Below are positions 21,218 through 29,624 of a stretch of 64,000 nucleotides of DNA, one piece after another (the first letter of the stretch is position 1; each line of letters begins with the position of its first letter). The DNA comes from Leptotrichia sp. oral taxon 218. GTDB lineage: Bacteria > Fusobacteriota > Fusobacteriia > Fusobacteriales > Leptotrichiaceae. A program made the position numbers and the translations under genes. The stretch covers positions 434,001 through 498,000 of the forward strand of contig NZ_CP072377.1 in NCBI RefSeq assembly GCF_018128225.1. The letters run 5' to 3'. Below the pieces are notes generated by a model. That model was not told the DNA's origin and searched no databases. It was given only the letters and a program-made list of their open reading frames with translations.

Positions 21218-21725
21218 TAAATAGTGCAAGAACACTCGCGACTTTAGTCGTGAGATGAATTGTACGAAAATTTTAGTAAGCATATAGGGAAACTTGTATG
21301 TAGACACGGATCAAAACCGTGCAACAAAGAAACTGAATTGCTGGGAACTCTTAAAGCTAGTATAACCACAACATAATACTTAAGTGAGAAAATGGTATAG
21401 GTGTGAAGGTAGCGAAAGCAGAAAAAATATACTAGATGATGCAAGGTTAAAGCCTAAACATTATGATAATAGACAATCAGCAGCTAAACCTGAAAAGGAA
21501 AGTTCAACGACTATCCCTCGTGAGGGGAGTACAATACAAGCGATTGGTATTGGAAGTGGTTTCGCCTAAGTCCTTGAAATAGGATATGGATAAGATATAG
21601 TCTGTGCTTGTTAGAGATAACAAGAAGTTCAAGGCTAGTCTCCTTAATTTATTAAGGAGTATATATGCCAAGAGAACTGCATAAGTAGTAGCGCACTTAT
21701 GCGAACGACGCTTCCCACTGTTGTG
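21218..21725 (+). ncRNA. Group I intron ribozyme core, copy 2
   Basis: P at 21336-21347, Q at 21475-21484, R at 21502-21513 and S at 21592-21603 match copy 1. P1 pairs TTTAT^TAAA with TTTAGTAAG (21272-21280), placing U21217 opposite G21276. An additional stem CTCCTTAAT/ATTAAGGAG follows the P9 stem. A 61-codon frame across this core is not a gene. Confidence 0.87.
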
Positions 21726-21815
21726 GGGTTTTAAAAACTTTAAAAATATTAAAAAAAAACAGATAAAATGTAGAATACATGGTATAATATCTCTGATGAA
21801 AAGGAGGTGATATCT

Positions 21816-23060
21816 ATGTATTTAACATTAAAACAACAGGTAAAACATCTTAGTAAAAATGAGTTTAGGAATTTAAAATATTTATCTCATATAGCCAAGA
21901 ACTTAACTAATGAAGCTATATATAATATTAGACAGTATTATTTTAATAAGAAAAAGTATTTAAGTTATAATGAAAACTATAAAATACTTAAAAACAGTGA
22001 GAACTATAAAAAACTAAATTCTAATATGGCTCAACAAATTTTAAAAGAAGTAGATGGAAGTTTTAAGTCATTCTTTGCACTTTTAAAACTTGCTAAGAAT
22101 GGTCAATATAATGGTAAAGTAAAATTACCTAATTATCTTGATAAAGATGGTTTTACTGCACTTGTTATAGGTTTTATAAGATTAAAAGATGATATGCTGA
22201 TAGTTCCTTATTCAAATTTGTTTAAGAAAACTCATCAGGAAGTTAAAATTAAGCTACCACCAGTATTAAAAGACAAGAAGATAAAAGAGATTAGAATAAT
22301 ACCAAAACAATATTCTAGGTACTTTGAAATTCAATATACTTATGAAGTGGAAGAAGTTCAAAGGGAATTAAATGAAAATAATGCACTAGGAATTGATTTA
22401 GGTATAGACAATCTGTGTACTTGTGTAACTAATAATGGAGCATCATTCATAATAGATGGTAGAAAATTAAAATCAATAAATCAATACTATAATAAGACAA
22501 ATGCAAAATTACAAAGTATAAAAGATAAGCAAAAGATTAAGCGAACGACATTAAGACAAAAGAAAATAACTAGAAAGAGAAATAATCGCATAAATGATTA
22601 TCTTTCAAAAGCAGCAAGAATAATAATAAATTATTGTCTTAATAATGATATAGGAAAAATAGTTCTAGGATATAATGAAGATTTTCAAAGAAAATCAAAT
22701 ATAGGAAGTATAAATAATCAAAACTTTGTAAGTATACCATATGGAAAATTAAGAGATAAATTAATATATCTATGTAAACTATATGGAATAGAATTTAAAC
22801 TACAAGAAGAGAGTTATACATCGAAAGCAAGTTTCTTTGATGGAGATATAATTCCAGTATACGATAAAGAAAATCAAAAAGAATATAAATTCAGTGGAAA
22901 AAGGATAAAAAGAGGACTATATCAGACAAGTAAAGGCTATCAATTAAATGCAGATTGTAACGGAGCATTAAATATTTTAAGAAAAAGTAAAGTTGTGGAC
23001 TTAAGCGTCCTATACAATAGAGGTGAGCTGAACACACCTAAAAGAATAAGGATAGTGTAA
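21816..23060 (+). CDS. tnpB: TnpB of IStron copy 2
   Basis: A 414-residue TnpB nearly identical to that of copy 1. RuvC-I GIDLGIDNL and RuvC-III LNADCNGALNILRK are kept, so both copies look intact. As in copy 1, the zinc-finger cysteines are absent and EESYTSKAS is present. I use ATG 21816, ten bases after AAGGAGG, rather than the GTG at 21807 that overlaps the Shine-Dalgarno sequence. TATAAT at 21783-21788 with a preceding TGG is the likely promoter. Its differences from copy 1 are mostly conservative (for example GKVKLPNY for the NKKIKLPKY segment), which suggests purifying selection rather than decay. Confidence 0.9.
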   Translation: MYLTLKQQVKHLSKNEFRNLKYLSHIAKNLTNEAIYNIRQYYFNKKKYLSYNENYKILKNSENYKKLNSNMAQQILKEVDGSFKSFFALLKLAKNGQYNGKVKLPNYLDKDGFTALVIGFIRLKDDMLIVPYSNLFKKTHQEVKIKLPPVLKDKKIKEIRIIPKQYSRYFEIQYTYEVEEVQRELNENNALGIDLGIDNLCTCVTNNGASFIIDGRKLKSINQYYNKTNAKLQSIKDKQKIKRTTLRQKKITRKRNNRINDYLSKAARIIINYCLNNDIGKIVLGYNEDFQRKSNIGSINNQNFVSIPYGKLRDKLIYLCKLYGIEFKLQEESYTSKASFFDGDIIPVYDKENQKEYKFSGKRIKRGLYQTSKGYQLNADCNGALNILRKSKVVDLSVLYNRGELNTPKRIRIV

Positions 23061-23139
23061 AGCTATCAAACTTCTTAGAAAATTTTTAAATATTTTTAAA
23101 GATTTTAGAACCCTGCGACTTTAGTCGTGGGAGGTTCAG
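23061..23139 (+). ncRNA. Probable omegaRNA 3' part and right-end hairpin, copy 2
   Basis: GAACC (23108-23112) pairs with GGTTC (23133-23137) around a perfect CGAC/GTCG arm. The adjacent flank TATATTAGAAAATG would be the guide, matching the uninterrupted sigma-like gene. Inferred from TnpB family organisation. Confidence 0.6.
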
Positions 23140-23929
23140 TATATTAGAAAATGAAGATTTTTATTCTTTGGAAAAAAATACGATAAAATCTTATTTGGAA
23201 GATGTAAAAGAGAGAAATAAAGAAATTTTAAAAAAAATTAAAGAAAAGAAAAAATTTGAAAATGATGAATTAATTGACAGATATTTAAAAATTGCAGTAA
23301 AAGAAAGCCTTAATTATTCAAAATTTGGATTTTCATTTTTAGATATAGTTCAAGAAGCAACTTTGGGTTTAATTTCGGGATTAAATTATTATTCTAAAGT
23401 AATAGAAAATTTTAAAGACCCAGAGTTTTTTTTGAAAAATTTTTCAATAAAATATATTTTGGAATTTCAGAAAAAGTTGCTAAAAAACATAAAATCAATG
23501 GAATTGTCGTATATTTTGTATTTGAAATTGAAGCTGGATAAAGCGAGTGGTTACAGTCTTGAAGAAATTAGTAAGCAAATGAATGTTAATCCAGAATATT
23601 TAGAAGATCTGGAAAATTTGTTCGACAATGTAAAAGATGAAAAATCTGTTGAAATTGAAAAAATATTTGAAAAAGCTGATAGAATAACAAAAACATATAT
23701 TTTAGAAAATATTCCAAAAAAATTGAGTTACATTGATGAGAAAATTTTGGTGATGTTTTACGGATTAGATGACAAAATTTATTCTGAAAAAGAAATAGCA
23801 AAAACTTTGAACATAGCAAGTCACAATGTGAGTATTTTAAAAGAAAAGGCACTTAATAAATTATCGATAGATATGTTACAAAGTGATTTTGTGAAAAATA
23901 GCGAAAATTTAGATTTTTTGGTTAATTAA
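23140..23929 (+). CDS. Sigma-70-like protein, exon 2
   Basis: Codes 262 residues in the frame continued from 21051. It has a region-2-like segment (FLDIVQEATLGLISGLNYYSK) and a C-terminal region-4-like helix-turn-helix (EKEIAKTLNIASHNVSILKEKALNKL), so it is a diverged sigma-70 family member or sigma-derived regulator. Region 2.4 residues for -10 recognition are not recognisable. A fragment read from TTG 23168 would lack the N-terminus. Position right after rpoD suggests an old duplication; its function is unknown to me. Confidence 0.75.
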
Positions 23930-24054
23930 AAAGTTAATTAAAAAATTAATTAAAATTAGAGTAAATTAAATAAAAAAATAAAAAATAAATTAAAAAAAAT
24001 AAATAAATTAAATAAAATTAAAGAAAGAAAGGAAAAAAATAAAAAAAATAAAAA
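23930..24054 (+). other. A/T-only leader tract before the Nif3-type gene
   Basis: About 125 bases built from short runs of AAAT/AAATA with only a few G and no C, ending in GAAAGGAAAAAAATAAA before the ATG. It holds no gene and no stable hairpin beyond TTAATTAA-type repeats. Confidence 0.6.
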
Positions 24055-24867
24055 ATGAAATTAAGAGATATAATAGGAGAATTAAAGACAAGATATAATC
24101 CTAAAATGGCAGAAGATTGGGATAATGTGGGACTTTTAATCGGAGATGAAAATAAAGAAATAAAAAAAATGTTGTTTTGCCTAGATGTGACTGAAAATGC
24201 GGTTGAAAAAGCGATAAAAAATGGTGTAAATTTAATAATTTCACATCATCCAGTTATTTTTTCTGGAATGAAAAGGATTAATAATCAGACATTGCACGGA
24301 AGAAAAGTTTTAAAACTTATTGAAAATGGGATAGCTGTTTTTTCAATTCACACAAATGCTGATTTTGCGATAAATGGATTAAATGATTTTGTGATGGAAA
24401 AGTTAAATTTAGCTGGAGAAACAAAAATTTTAAATGAAGTTAATTTTGAAGATTACAATGAAGTTAAGCATTGTATGGAGCGACATTATGGCGGGACTGT
24501 GAGAGTGAAAATTTTAAATGAAGAAATTACTTTGGAAAATTTGGTAAAAAAAATTAAATATGAACTTGGGTTACCTTATGTAAGATTTGTCGGAGATAAA
24601 AATCGAGTTATAAAAAGAATTGGTCTTGTAACAGGTGGTGGAAGTTCTTTTATCGGTCATGCAAAAGGAAATGTAGATGTGTTTTTAACAGGGGATTTAA
24701 GATACCACGAAGCACTTGATATGCTTGAAGAAGGTGGACTTTTGGTTGATATAGGTCACTTGGAGAGCGAGTATTTATTTGCAGATTTAATGAAAAGAGA
24801 AGTTTCAAAATTTTTTGGTGGAGAAATGATAAAACATTATGAAAATCAAATTTTTCAATTGGGGTAA
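24055..24867 (+). CDS. Nif3-like dinuclear metal centre protein
   Basis: A 270-residue member of the Nif3/YqfO (DUF34) family. The characteristic metal ligands are visible: WDNVGLLIG near the start, NLIISHHPVIF (two His, about residues 64-65), SIHTNAD (His-Thr-Asn-x-Asp), and the C-terminal DIGHLESE with His and Glu. It is the short form without the central PII-like insert. It is annotated in some genomes as GTP cyclohydrolase I type 2, but the cellular function of this family is not settled. It sits at the end of the dnaG-rpoD-sigma cluster and converges on the symporter across a bidirectional terminator. Confidence 0.9.
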   Translation: MKLRDIIGELKTRYNPKMAEDWDNVGLLIGDENKEIKKMLFCLDVTENAVEKAIKNGVNLIISHHPVIFSGMKRINNQTLHGRKVLKLIENGIAVFSIHTNADFAINGLNDFVMEKLNLAGETKILNEVNFEDYNEVKHCMERHYGGTVRVKILNEEITLENLVKKIKYELGLPYVRFVGDKNRVIKRIGLVTGGGSSFIGHAKGNVDVFLTGDLRYHEALDMLEEGGLLVDIGHLESEYLFADLMKREVSKFFGGEMIKHYENQIFQLG

Positions 24868-24877
24868 AAAATTAATA

Positions 24878-24920
24878 AAAAAAGAGTTTTAGGCAATAAA
24901 TGCTTAATTTCTCTTTTTTT
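24878..24920. terminator. Bidirectional terminator between Nif3-type gene and symporter
   Basis: AAAAAAGAG pairs with CTCTTTTTT around an inner GCA/TGC stem, with T runs on both strands, suited to the two convergent genes. Confidence 0.75.
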
Positions 24921-24927
24921 TATTATT

Positions 24928-26121
24928 TTATTTTTTTATATATTTATGATAAATCGTGTCTACAATAACAGCAATTGCATTATCTCCAGATATATTTGCC
25001 GCAGTTCCAAAACTGTCTTGAGTAATGTATAATGCAATAAGCATTGTTCCTAGTGGACCTGTCGAAACAATTCCAACCATTCCTAAAAATGGCAGTGCTG
25101 ACATTATTGCTCCACCAGGTGCTCCAGGTGCTGCTACCATAGCAACTCCTAAAGTCATTATAAATGGAAGCATGATTGATAGGCTGTGAGCCATATTATT
25201 TATCATTAAAACTGCTGTGACGCAGCTTGTTATCGTAATGATACTTCCAGCCATATGAATTGTTGCACAAAGTGGTATGACAAAATCTCTTATTTCTTCA
25301 GAAACTCCGTTATTTTTAGCACATTCTACATTTACTGGAATTGTAGCTGCAGATGATTGAGTTCCAAGTGCTGTTATATATCCTGGAATTTGATTTTTTA
25401 AAAGTTGAAATGGATTTTTTTTCCCAATCGCACCAGAAACCGCAAAAAGAGCGACTAAATACGCAATATGTAAAGCTAATACGCACAAAAATACTTTTAT
25501 GAAAACTGACATTATTGTAAATACACCGCCGCTGTGAGCCATATTTGCAAATGTTCCAAAGATGTAAAAAGGAAGCACTGGAATTATCGAAGTTAATAAA
25601 ACTTTCACAATGATTATGGAAAAATCGGAAAATAATTTATAGATTGTTTCTCCATCATCATTCTTCTGTGATTTTAACCAACTTATTGCAAGTCCCATTA
25701 TAAATGAAAAAACTACTGCTGAAGTTACATCTAGCATTGGCGGCAAATCTATTTCAAAAAAAGGTTTTAACATGCCTTTTTCTGGATTTCCTATTTTTGC
25801 TAGAATACTTCCATCTATTATATGTGGAAAAACAGTTGAAGCCATTATATAGGCTATTGTTCCCGCAATAATTGTTGAACTGTAAGATATAAGAGTTGTT
25901 ATTCCTAAAAGTTTTCCTGCACCTTGTGTCAAATCAGAAATTCCCGCTACAACAAAGCCAATAATCATAAGCGGTATGATAAATGCCAAATATTTACTAA
26001 ACAGTTCTGAAAAAGTTACCGCAATCTTAATAATTGGTTCTGGCAAGACAAATCCAGCAAAAATTCCTAGTACAATTGCTATCAATAACCGTGAAACCAG
26101 ACCTATTCTAAATTTTCTCAT
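24928..26121 (-). CDS. Dicarboxylate/amino acid:cation symporter (DAACS family)
   Basis: Sodium- or proton-coupled uptake carrier of the glutamate/aspartate/dicarboxylate family, 397 residues, with about eight membrane segments and two re-entrant hairpins. The hallmark loop GTQSSAATIPVN (serine-rich hairpin) and the later IHMAGSIITITS, APGAPGGAIMSALPF and TAANISGDNAIAV (Na+/substrate site) are present. I start it at ATG 26121, preceded by GAGAGGAG; the longer frame to 26160 starts at the border of the IS element. Substrate cannot be fixed from sequence; the TAANISGD region suggests an anionic or neutral amino acid. Its promoter is altered by the IS605 insertion at 26167-28283. Confidence 0.9.
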   Translation of the reverse strand: MRKFRIGLVSRLLIAIVLGIFAGFVLPEPIIKIAVTFSELFSKYLAFIIPLMIIGFVVAGISDLTQGAGKLLGITTLISYSSTIIAGTIAYIMASTVFPHIIDGSILAKIGNPEKGMLKPFFEIDLPPMLDVTSAVVFSFIMGLAISWLKSQKNDDGETIYKLFSDFSIIIVKVLLTSIIPVLPFYIFGTFANMAHSGGVFTIMSVFIKVFLCVLALHIAYLVALFAVSGAIGKKNPFQLLKNQIPGYITALGTQSSAATIPVNVECAKNNGVSEEIRDFVIPLCATIHMAGSIITITSCVTAVLMINNMAHSLSIMLPFIMTLGVAMVAAPGAPGGAIMSALPFLGMVGIVSTGPLGTMLIALYITQDSFGTAANISGDNAIAVIVDTIYHKYIKK

Positions 26122-26166
26122 AAAATTTTCTCCTCTCGTAAAAAAATAATTATACTGCATTATACC

Positions 26167-26329
26167 CTGAACCTCTCACGACTGAAGTCGCGAGGTTCTT
26201 AAGTACTATTTAGTTTCTTTTGAATATCTAGTATTCAAATACTAGCTAATTTCCTTAAGACTTTAATGGATAAGCTCTCCGTTGAGAACATTTACATCCT
26301 GTTGGCTCGGTTCAAAACCAGTTTTTATT
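26167..26329 (-). ncRNA. Probable omegaRNA and right end of the IS605 element
   Basis: The 163 bases between the tnpB stop and the right end carry two further hairpins (GTTCTCAACGGAGAGC-type and AGTATTTGAATACTA-type) and the terminal GAACC/GGTTC stem. The flanking guide would be GGTATAATGCAG, the -10 region of the symporter promoter. Inferred from TnpB organisation. Confidence 0.55.
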
Positions 26330-27757
26330 TTAAAATCCCATACATTTTAATGTTTTTACATTTCCTTTTTTTATTCTTTCAATTTCTTCATTATGCAATT
26401 TAACAAAATTTTTAAATTCTTTTTGTGCTTTTTCTATATTTACTTCTTCTAAATTTTCTTTTACATTCTTTATTAAAAATGCAGAATACAAATCTCTTTG
26501 TATTTTATTTCCTAATATTTCTACCCATCTTTTTGATAGACTTTTCTTTTCATATTCATTTGTACTATGATTTAGTTGACTAGCTTTTACTTTAAAAGTA
26601 TCAATTTTTATTATATTTTTTTCAATATATCCTAATTTTCTATTTATTATTTCAATCAATAATGCAGGTGCTCTATTTGATAAAGATTTTCCAAATCTCT
26701 TTTTCTTTTTAAATTTTCCAGTTTTTTCAGATATTTCAGTTTTCTTGCTTCTTCTCTGTAAAGCTTTAAAACTCATATTTTCAACTTTTACTATTGTTCC
26801 AATTTCTAGTATACTATTCGCTAAAATATTATGAGATTGCTTTCTTTTCTCTGCGATTTTTCTCTGTAAATTTGAAAGTTTTAACTTTGTTTTCACATAT
26901 GATTTGCTCTTTTTCCATTTTTCTTTATTTTCTATATTAATTGTGCCATCTTTGTTATATTTATTAGGATTGTTTGCTCTTCTCTGTCTATCTAGTTTTC
27001 TTTGTAGTCTTATTTTTTCTTTTTCATTTATTTCTACATTTTCAGCTAAAATCTTTAATTCTGCTTTATTATCACTAACGATTGCTATTGTTGAAGTTCC
27101 TATATCAATTCCAATTTCATTTTCTCCACCAACTTTATGTTTTTTAGGAGGTGTTCCCTCAAAAGTTATTTGAATGTAGTATTTGTTTTTTTCATTTACA
27201 ACTCTTTTAAGTAACCTACAATATAATAATTTATCTAAAAAACAACTTTGTGCATATTTATCATTATTTTTTATTATTACTGGAATCTTTAAGCCTAACC
27301 AAGATATGCAACAATCTTCTTTAAAAAATCTAAGTCCTGTAATATTCCCTTTTTCTCTAACAGAATAGAAATTTCCATAACTTTTAAAATGTACTTTTTT
27401 AGCTTTACCATACTTAAATTTTTCATAAGTCGCAAAAGCTCTTTCAGCTAATTCTTGTCCCATTTGAGAACCTAGATTCTTTTTAAATTTTTGTGTCATA
27501 GGTTTCACATACTTATTTAATTCAAATTTAGATATTGAATATTTTCTGTCTAATTCTTTATATCTTTTAGATTGCTCTTTTTTATCTAAATTACTGATTT
27601 CTTTATATTCAGGAGAAATTATCATTTTTCTATGTCTTTTAAGAATTTCACTAAGGCAGGAATTATATATCATTCTAGCTATGTTTATTCTTTTTTCTAA
27701 AATATGTTCTTGCCATAGTTCAGTTTTTAAAGCTAATGTCAATACATAATTTGCCAT
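26330..27757 (-). CDS. tnpB: TnpB of the IS605 element
   Basis: A 475-residue TnpB of a different subgroup from the IStron proteins. RuvC-I Asp is in EIGIDIGTSTIAIVSDN, the RuvC-II Glu in VKVENMSFKALQRR, and the last Asp in NKIQRDLYSAFLIKN. The zinc-finger Cys motif is absent in this subgroup, which instead has a Lys/Arg-rich linker (KKKKRFGKSLSNRAP). The start is ATG 27757 behind AAGGAGGAATT, nine bases after the tnpA stop, so the two are translated from one mRNA. Its likely role is RNA-guided cleavage of sites that have lost the element. Confidence 0.88.
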   Translation of the reverse strand: MANYVLTLALKTELWQEHILEKRINIARMIYNSCLSEILKRHRKMIISPEYKEISNLDKKEQSKRYKELDRKYSISKFELNKYVKPMTQKFKKNLGSQMGQELAERAFATYEKFKYGKAKKVHFKSYGNFYSVREKGNITGLRFFKEDCCISWLGLKIPVIIKNNDKYAQSCFLDKLLYCRLLKRVVNEKNKYYIQITFEGTPPKKHKVGGENEIGIDIGTSTIAIVSDNKAELKILAENVEINEKEKIRLQRKLDRQRRANNPNKYNKDGTINIENKEKWKKSKSYVKTKLKLSNLQRKIAEKRKQSHNILANSILEIGTIVKVENMSFKALQRRSKKTEISEKTGKFKKKKRFGKSLSNRAPALLIEIINRKLGYIEKNIIKIDTFKVKASQLNHSTNEYEKKSLSKRWVEILGNKIQRDLYSAFLIKNVKENLEEVNIEKAQKEFKNFVKLHNEEIERIKKGNVKTLKCMGF

Positions 27758-27766
27758 AATTCCTCC

Positions 27767-28168
27767 TTATTTTTCTTTTTGAGTTTGGATATATCTTTTT
27801 ATTTGTTCTTCAGTATTTTCAGAAACAGTTGCAACAAAATAACTAGGATTCCATAAGTGTCCACCCCATAACTTATTTTTTATCTCGGGATGTTTTAAAA
27901 AAAGTTTTCTTGCAGAAATTCCCTTGAATATTTTCAAAATATTAGGTATGAAATGTTGAGGACTACATTCAATTAATATATGAACATGGTCTAAATCTGT
28001 TTCCATTTCTATTATTTTTATATTATTTTTATTAGAAATTTCAATTAATAATTCTTTTAAAATTTTTTCAATATCATCAATTAATACTTTTCTTCTATAT
28101 TTTACACACCACACTATATGATATTGAATTGAATACACATATCCTCTTCCAAAATTAATATTTAACAT
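27767..28168 (-). CDS. tnpA: TnpA, Y1-type HUH transposase of IS200/IS605 family
   Basis: A complete 133-residue single-strand transposase. The HUH pair is in DLDHVHILIE (about residues 59-68) and the catalytic Tyr in EEQIKRYIQTQ near residue 126; the N-terminal YSIQYHIVWCVKYRRKVL is typical. It excises and inserts single-stranded DNA using the end hairpins. It is the only tnpA in the window. A promoter lies 18 bases upstream of the start. Confidence 0.95.
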   Translation of the reverse strand: MLNINFGRGYVYSIQYHIVWCVKYRRKVLIDDIEKILKELLIEISNKNNIKIIEMETDLDHVHILIECSPQHFIPNILKIFKGISARKLFLKHPEIKNKLWGGHLWNPSYFVATVSENTEEQIKRYIQTQKEK

Positions 28169-28185
28169 TATTTATCACCATTTTT

Positions 28186-28214
28186 ATTATACCATATGTA
28201 TTTAACTATTTCAA
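28186..28214 (-). promoter_or_regulatory. Promoter of tnpA-tnpB
   Basis: On the minus strand TTGAAA (28214-28209) and TATAAT (28191-28186) are 17 bases apart, with TGG before the -10. The same layout recurs in the small element at 49440-49636. Confidence 0.75.
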
Positions 28215-28283
28215 ATTTTTTCGTTGCCAAAAAAATATGCCATTCATCTTATTCCTTGCGTCGCAAGTGTTCTGGCATAATTC

Positions 28284-28466
28284 ATAAAATTTTTTGGTAG
28301 ATAATATTAAAATAAAAAATCACAAAAAATTTTTTTCATTAGTTCTAAAATATGGTAAAATAAAGACATAGAGATTTAAAAAAAATAGAAAAAAATAAAA
28401 AAATCAATTAAAAAAATTAGAATAAAAAAAACAAAAAAATAAAAATAAGAAAAAATAGGAGAAAAA
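28284..28466 (+). other. A/T-rich intergenic region before the cysteine desulfurase
   Basis: The first bases are the upstream flank of the IS element (TTTTAT motif in reverse). TATGGTAAAAT with its -10 at 28356-28361 may be the promoter for the desulfurase gene. From about 28375 to 28456 the sequence is almost only A and T with A-runs. No gene seen. Confidence 0.45.
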
Positions 28467-29600
28467 ATGGAATTAATTTATTTAGATAATGCGGCTACTA
28501 CAAAAATGTCAGAAAGAGTGATTGAAGAGATGACAAAATCGTTTAAAGAAGTTTACGGAAATCCATTTTCAACGCATACTTTAGGACAAAAGGCAAAAGC
28601 TGTGGTTGAAAATGCAAGACATATTGCGGCAAAAAATTTGCAAGTTGAAGCTAAAGAAATAGTTTTTACTTCTGGTGGGACTGAAGGAAATAATTTAGTT
28701 ATAAAAGGATTTTTAAAAGAAAATAAAAATAAAGGAAAACACATTATTACAACAAAAATCGAACATTCAAGCGTGTTAAAGACTTTCGAGAATCTTGAAA
28801 AACAAGGATATGAAGTAACTTTTTTAGATGTCACAAAAGATGGAATTGTTGATGTAAAACAGCTAAAAAACGCAGTTAGAGAAGATACAGCTCTTGTGTC
28901 AGTTATGTTTGTGAACAACGAAACTGGGGTTATTCAGCCAATTAAAGAAATTGGTGAGTTTTTGGAAGAAAAGGGGATTTTTTTTCATACGGATGCAGTT
29001 CAGGCAATTGGAAAATTTAAAATTTATCCTAAGGAATTAAAAATAGGCGCTTTGACTGTTTCGTCGCACAAATTTTATGGACCGAAAGGCGCTGGATTTG
29101 TGTTTATTGATAAAAAGTATAATGTTGAGAAAGAAATTTGTGGAGGAAGTCAAGAGAGAAATAGAAGAGCTGGAACTGAAAATGTGAATGGAATTTTGGG
29201 AACTGGCGTGGCACTTGAAGAAATTTATGAGAAAATGGATAAAGTTTTGAAAAACGAAGAAAAAATTCAGAAATATTTGGAAGAAAAATTAAAAAATGAA
29301 ATTGGAAAAATTCAGAGAGTTGAAATAAATGGCGGAAATTTAGAAAGAGTGAAAAATATTACTAATGTATTTATAGAAAATACAGATATTCAAATGCTTT
29401 TAGTGGCGCTTGACATGAGAGGAATTTGCGTGAGCGGAGGTTCAGCTTGTATGTCTGGATCGCTTGAGAATTCACATGTTTTAAAAGCGATGGGAATGGA
29501 TGATGAGAAGCTGAAAAGTTCTTTTAGAATTAGTATTGGAAAAGATACAACAATTGAAGAAATTGATTATTTTATCGAAAATTTGAAAGAGATAATATAA
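28467..29600 (+). CDS. Cysteine desulfurase (NifS/IscS type)
   Basis: A PLP enzyme that takes sulfur from cysteine as a protein persulfide for Fe-S clusters and thio-cofactors; 377 residues. Diagnostic parts: YLDNAATT at the N-terminus, FTSGGTEGNN, TDAVQAIGK, the PLP lysine in SSHKFYGPKGAGF (about residue 195), the RRAGTENV phosphate loop and the catalytic Cys in GGSACMSGS. ATG 28467 has AGGAGAAAAA upstream. There is no scaffold (iscU/nifU) or regulator next to it. A second, more divergent desulfurase lies at 48046-49191. Confidence 0.93.
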   Translation: MELIYLDNAATTKMSERVIEEMTKSFKEVYGNPFSTHTLGQKAKAVVENARHIAAKNLQVEAKEIVFTSGGTEGNNLVIKGFLKENKNKGKHIITTKIEHSSVLKTFENLEKQGYEVTFLDVTKDGIVDVKQLKNAVREDTALVSVMFVNNETGVIQPIKEIGEFLEEKGIFFHTDAVQAIGKFKIYPKELKIGALTVSSHKFYGPKGAGFVFIDKKYNVEKEICGGSQERNRRAGTENVNGILGTGVALEEIYEKMDKVLKNEEKIQKYLEEKLKNEIGKIQRVEINGGNLERVKNITNVFIENTDIQMLLVALDMRGICVSGGSACMSGSLENSHVLKAMGMDDEKLKSSFRISIGKDTTIEEIDYFIENLKEII

Positions 29601-29624
29601 AAATAATATATGATGTATATAATA

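Larger units (their letters stand above)
21218..23139 (+). mobile_element. IStron copy 2 inside the sigma-like gene
   Basis: Almost the same as copy 1 from its first base (after GATTTTAT) to its last (GAGGTTCAG). It holds a left-end hairpin CTCGCGAC-TTTA-GTCGTGAG, the group I core, tnpB and the right-end hairpin. Differences from copy 1 include a perfectly paired left hairpin, an extra 36-base hairpin near 21634-21670 in the peripheral P9 region, and scattered substitutions in tnpB. The sequence on either side of the element differs between the copies apart from the shared GATTTTAT, which is the evidence for independent insertions at one target motif. No tnpA is present. Confidence 0.88.
26167..28283 (-). 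mobile_element. IS200/IS605-family insertion sequence (tnpA + tnpB)
   Basis: A complete element of about 2,117 bases. On the minus strand it follows TTTTAT (28289-28284) and ends at GAGGTTCAG (26167). The left end has an outer stem TATGCCA/TGGCATA enclosing CTTGC-GTC-GCAAG as read on the plus strand (28236-28279). The right end has GAACC/GGTTC around a CGCGACTTCAGTCG hairpin. As usual for this family there are no inverted repeats or target duplication. The insertion motif and right-end hairpin match those of the two IStrons. Confidence 0.88.

Noticed and set aside
21384-21569. 61-codon frame across the IStron copy 2 core
   Set aside because: Covers the group I Q and R elements, which explain the conservation as RNA.
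26122-26160. Upstream start of the symporter at 26160
   Set aside because: It lies at the IS border without a ribosome site, while ATG 26121 has GAGAGGAG and the conserved N-terminus.
28467-29600. Fe-S assembly operon around the cysteine desulfurase
   Set aside because: No iscU/nifU, sufB/C/D or regulator in the neighbouring genes.
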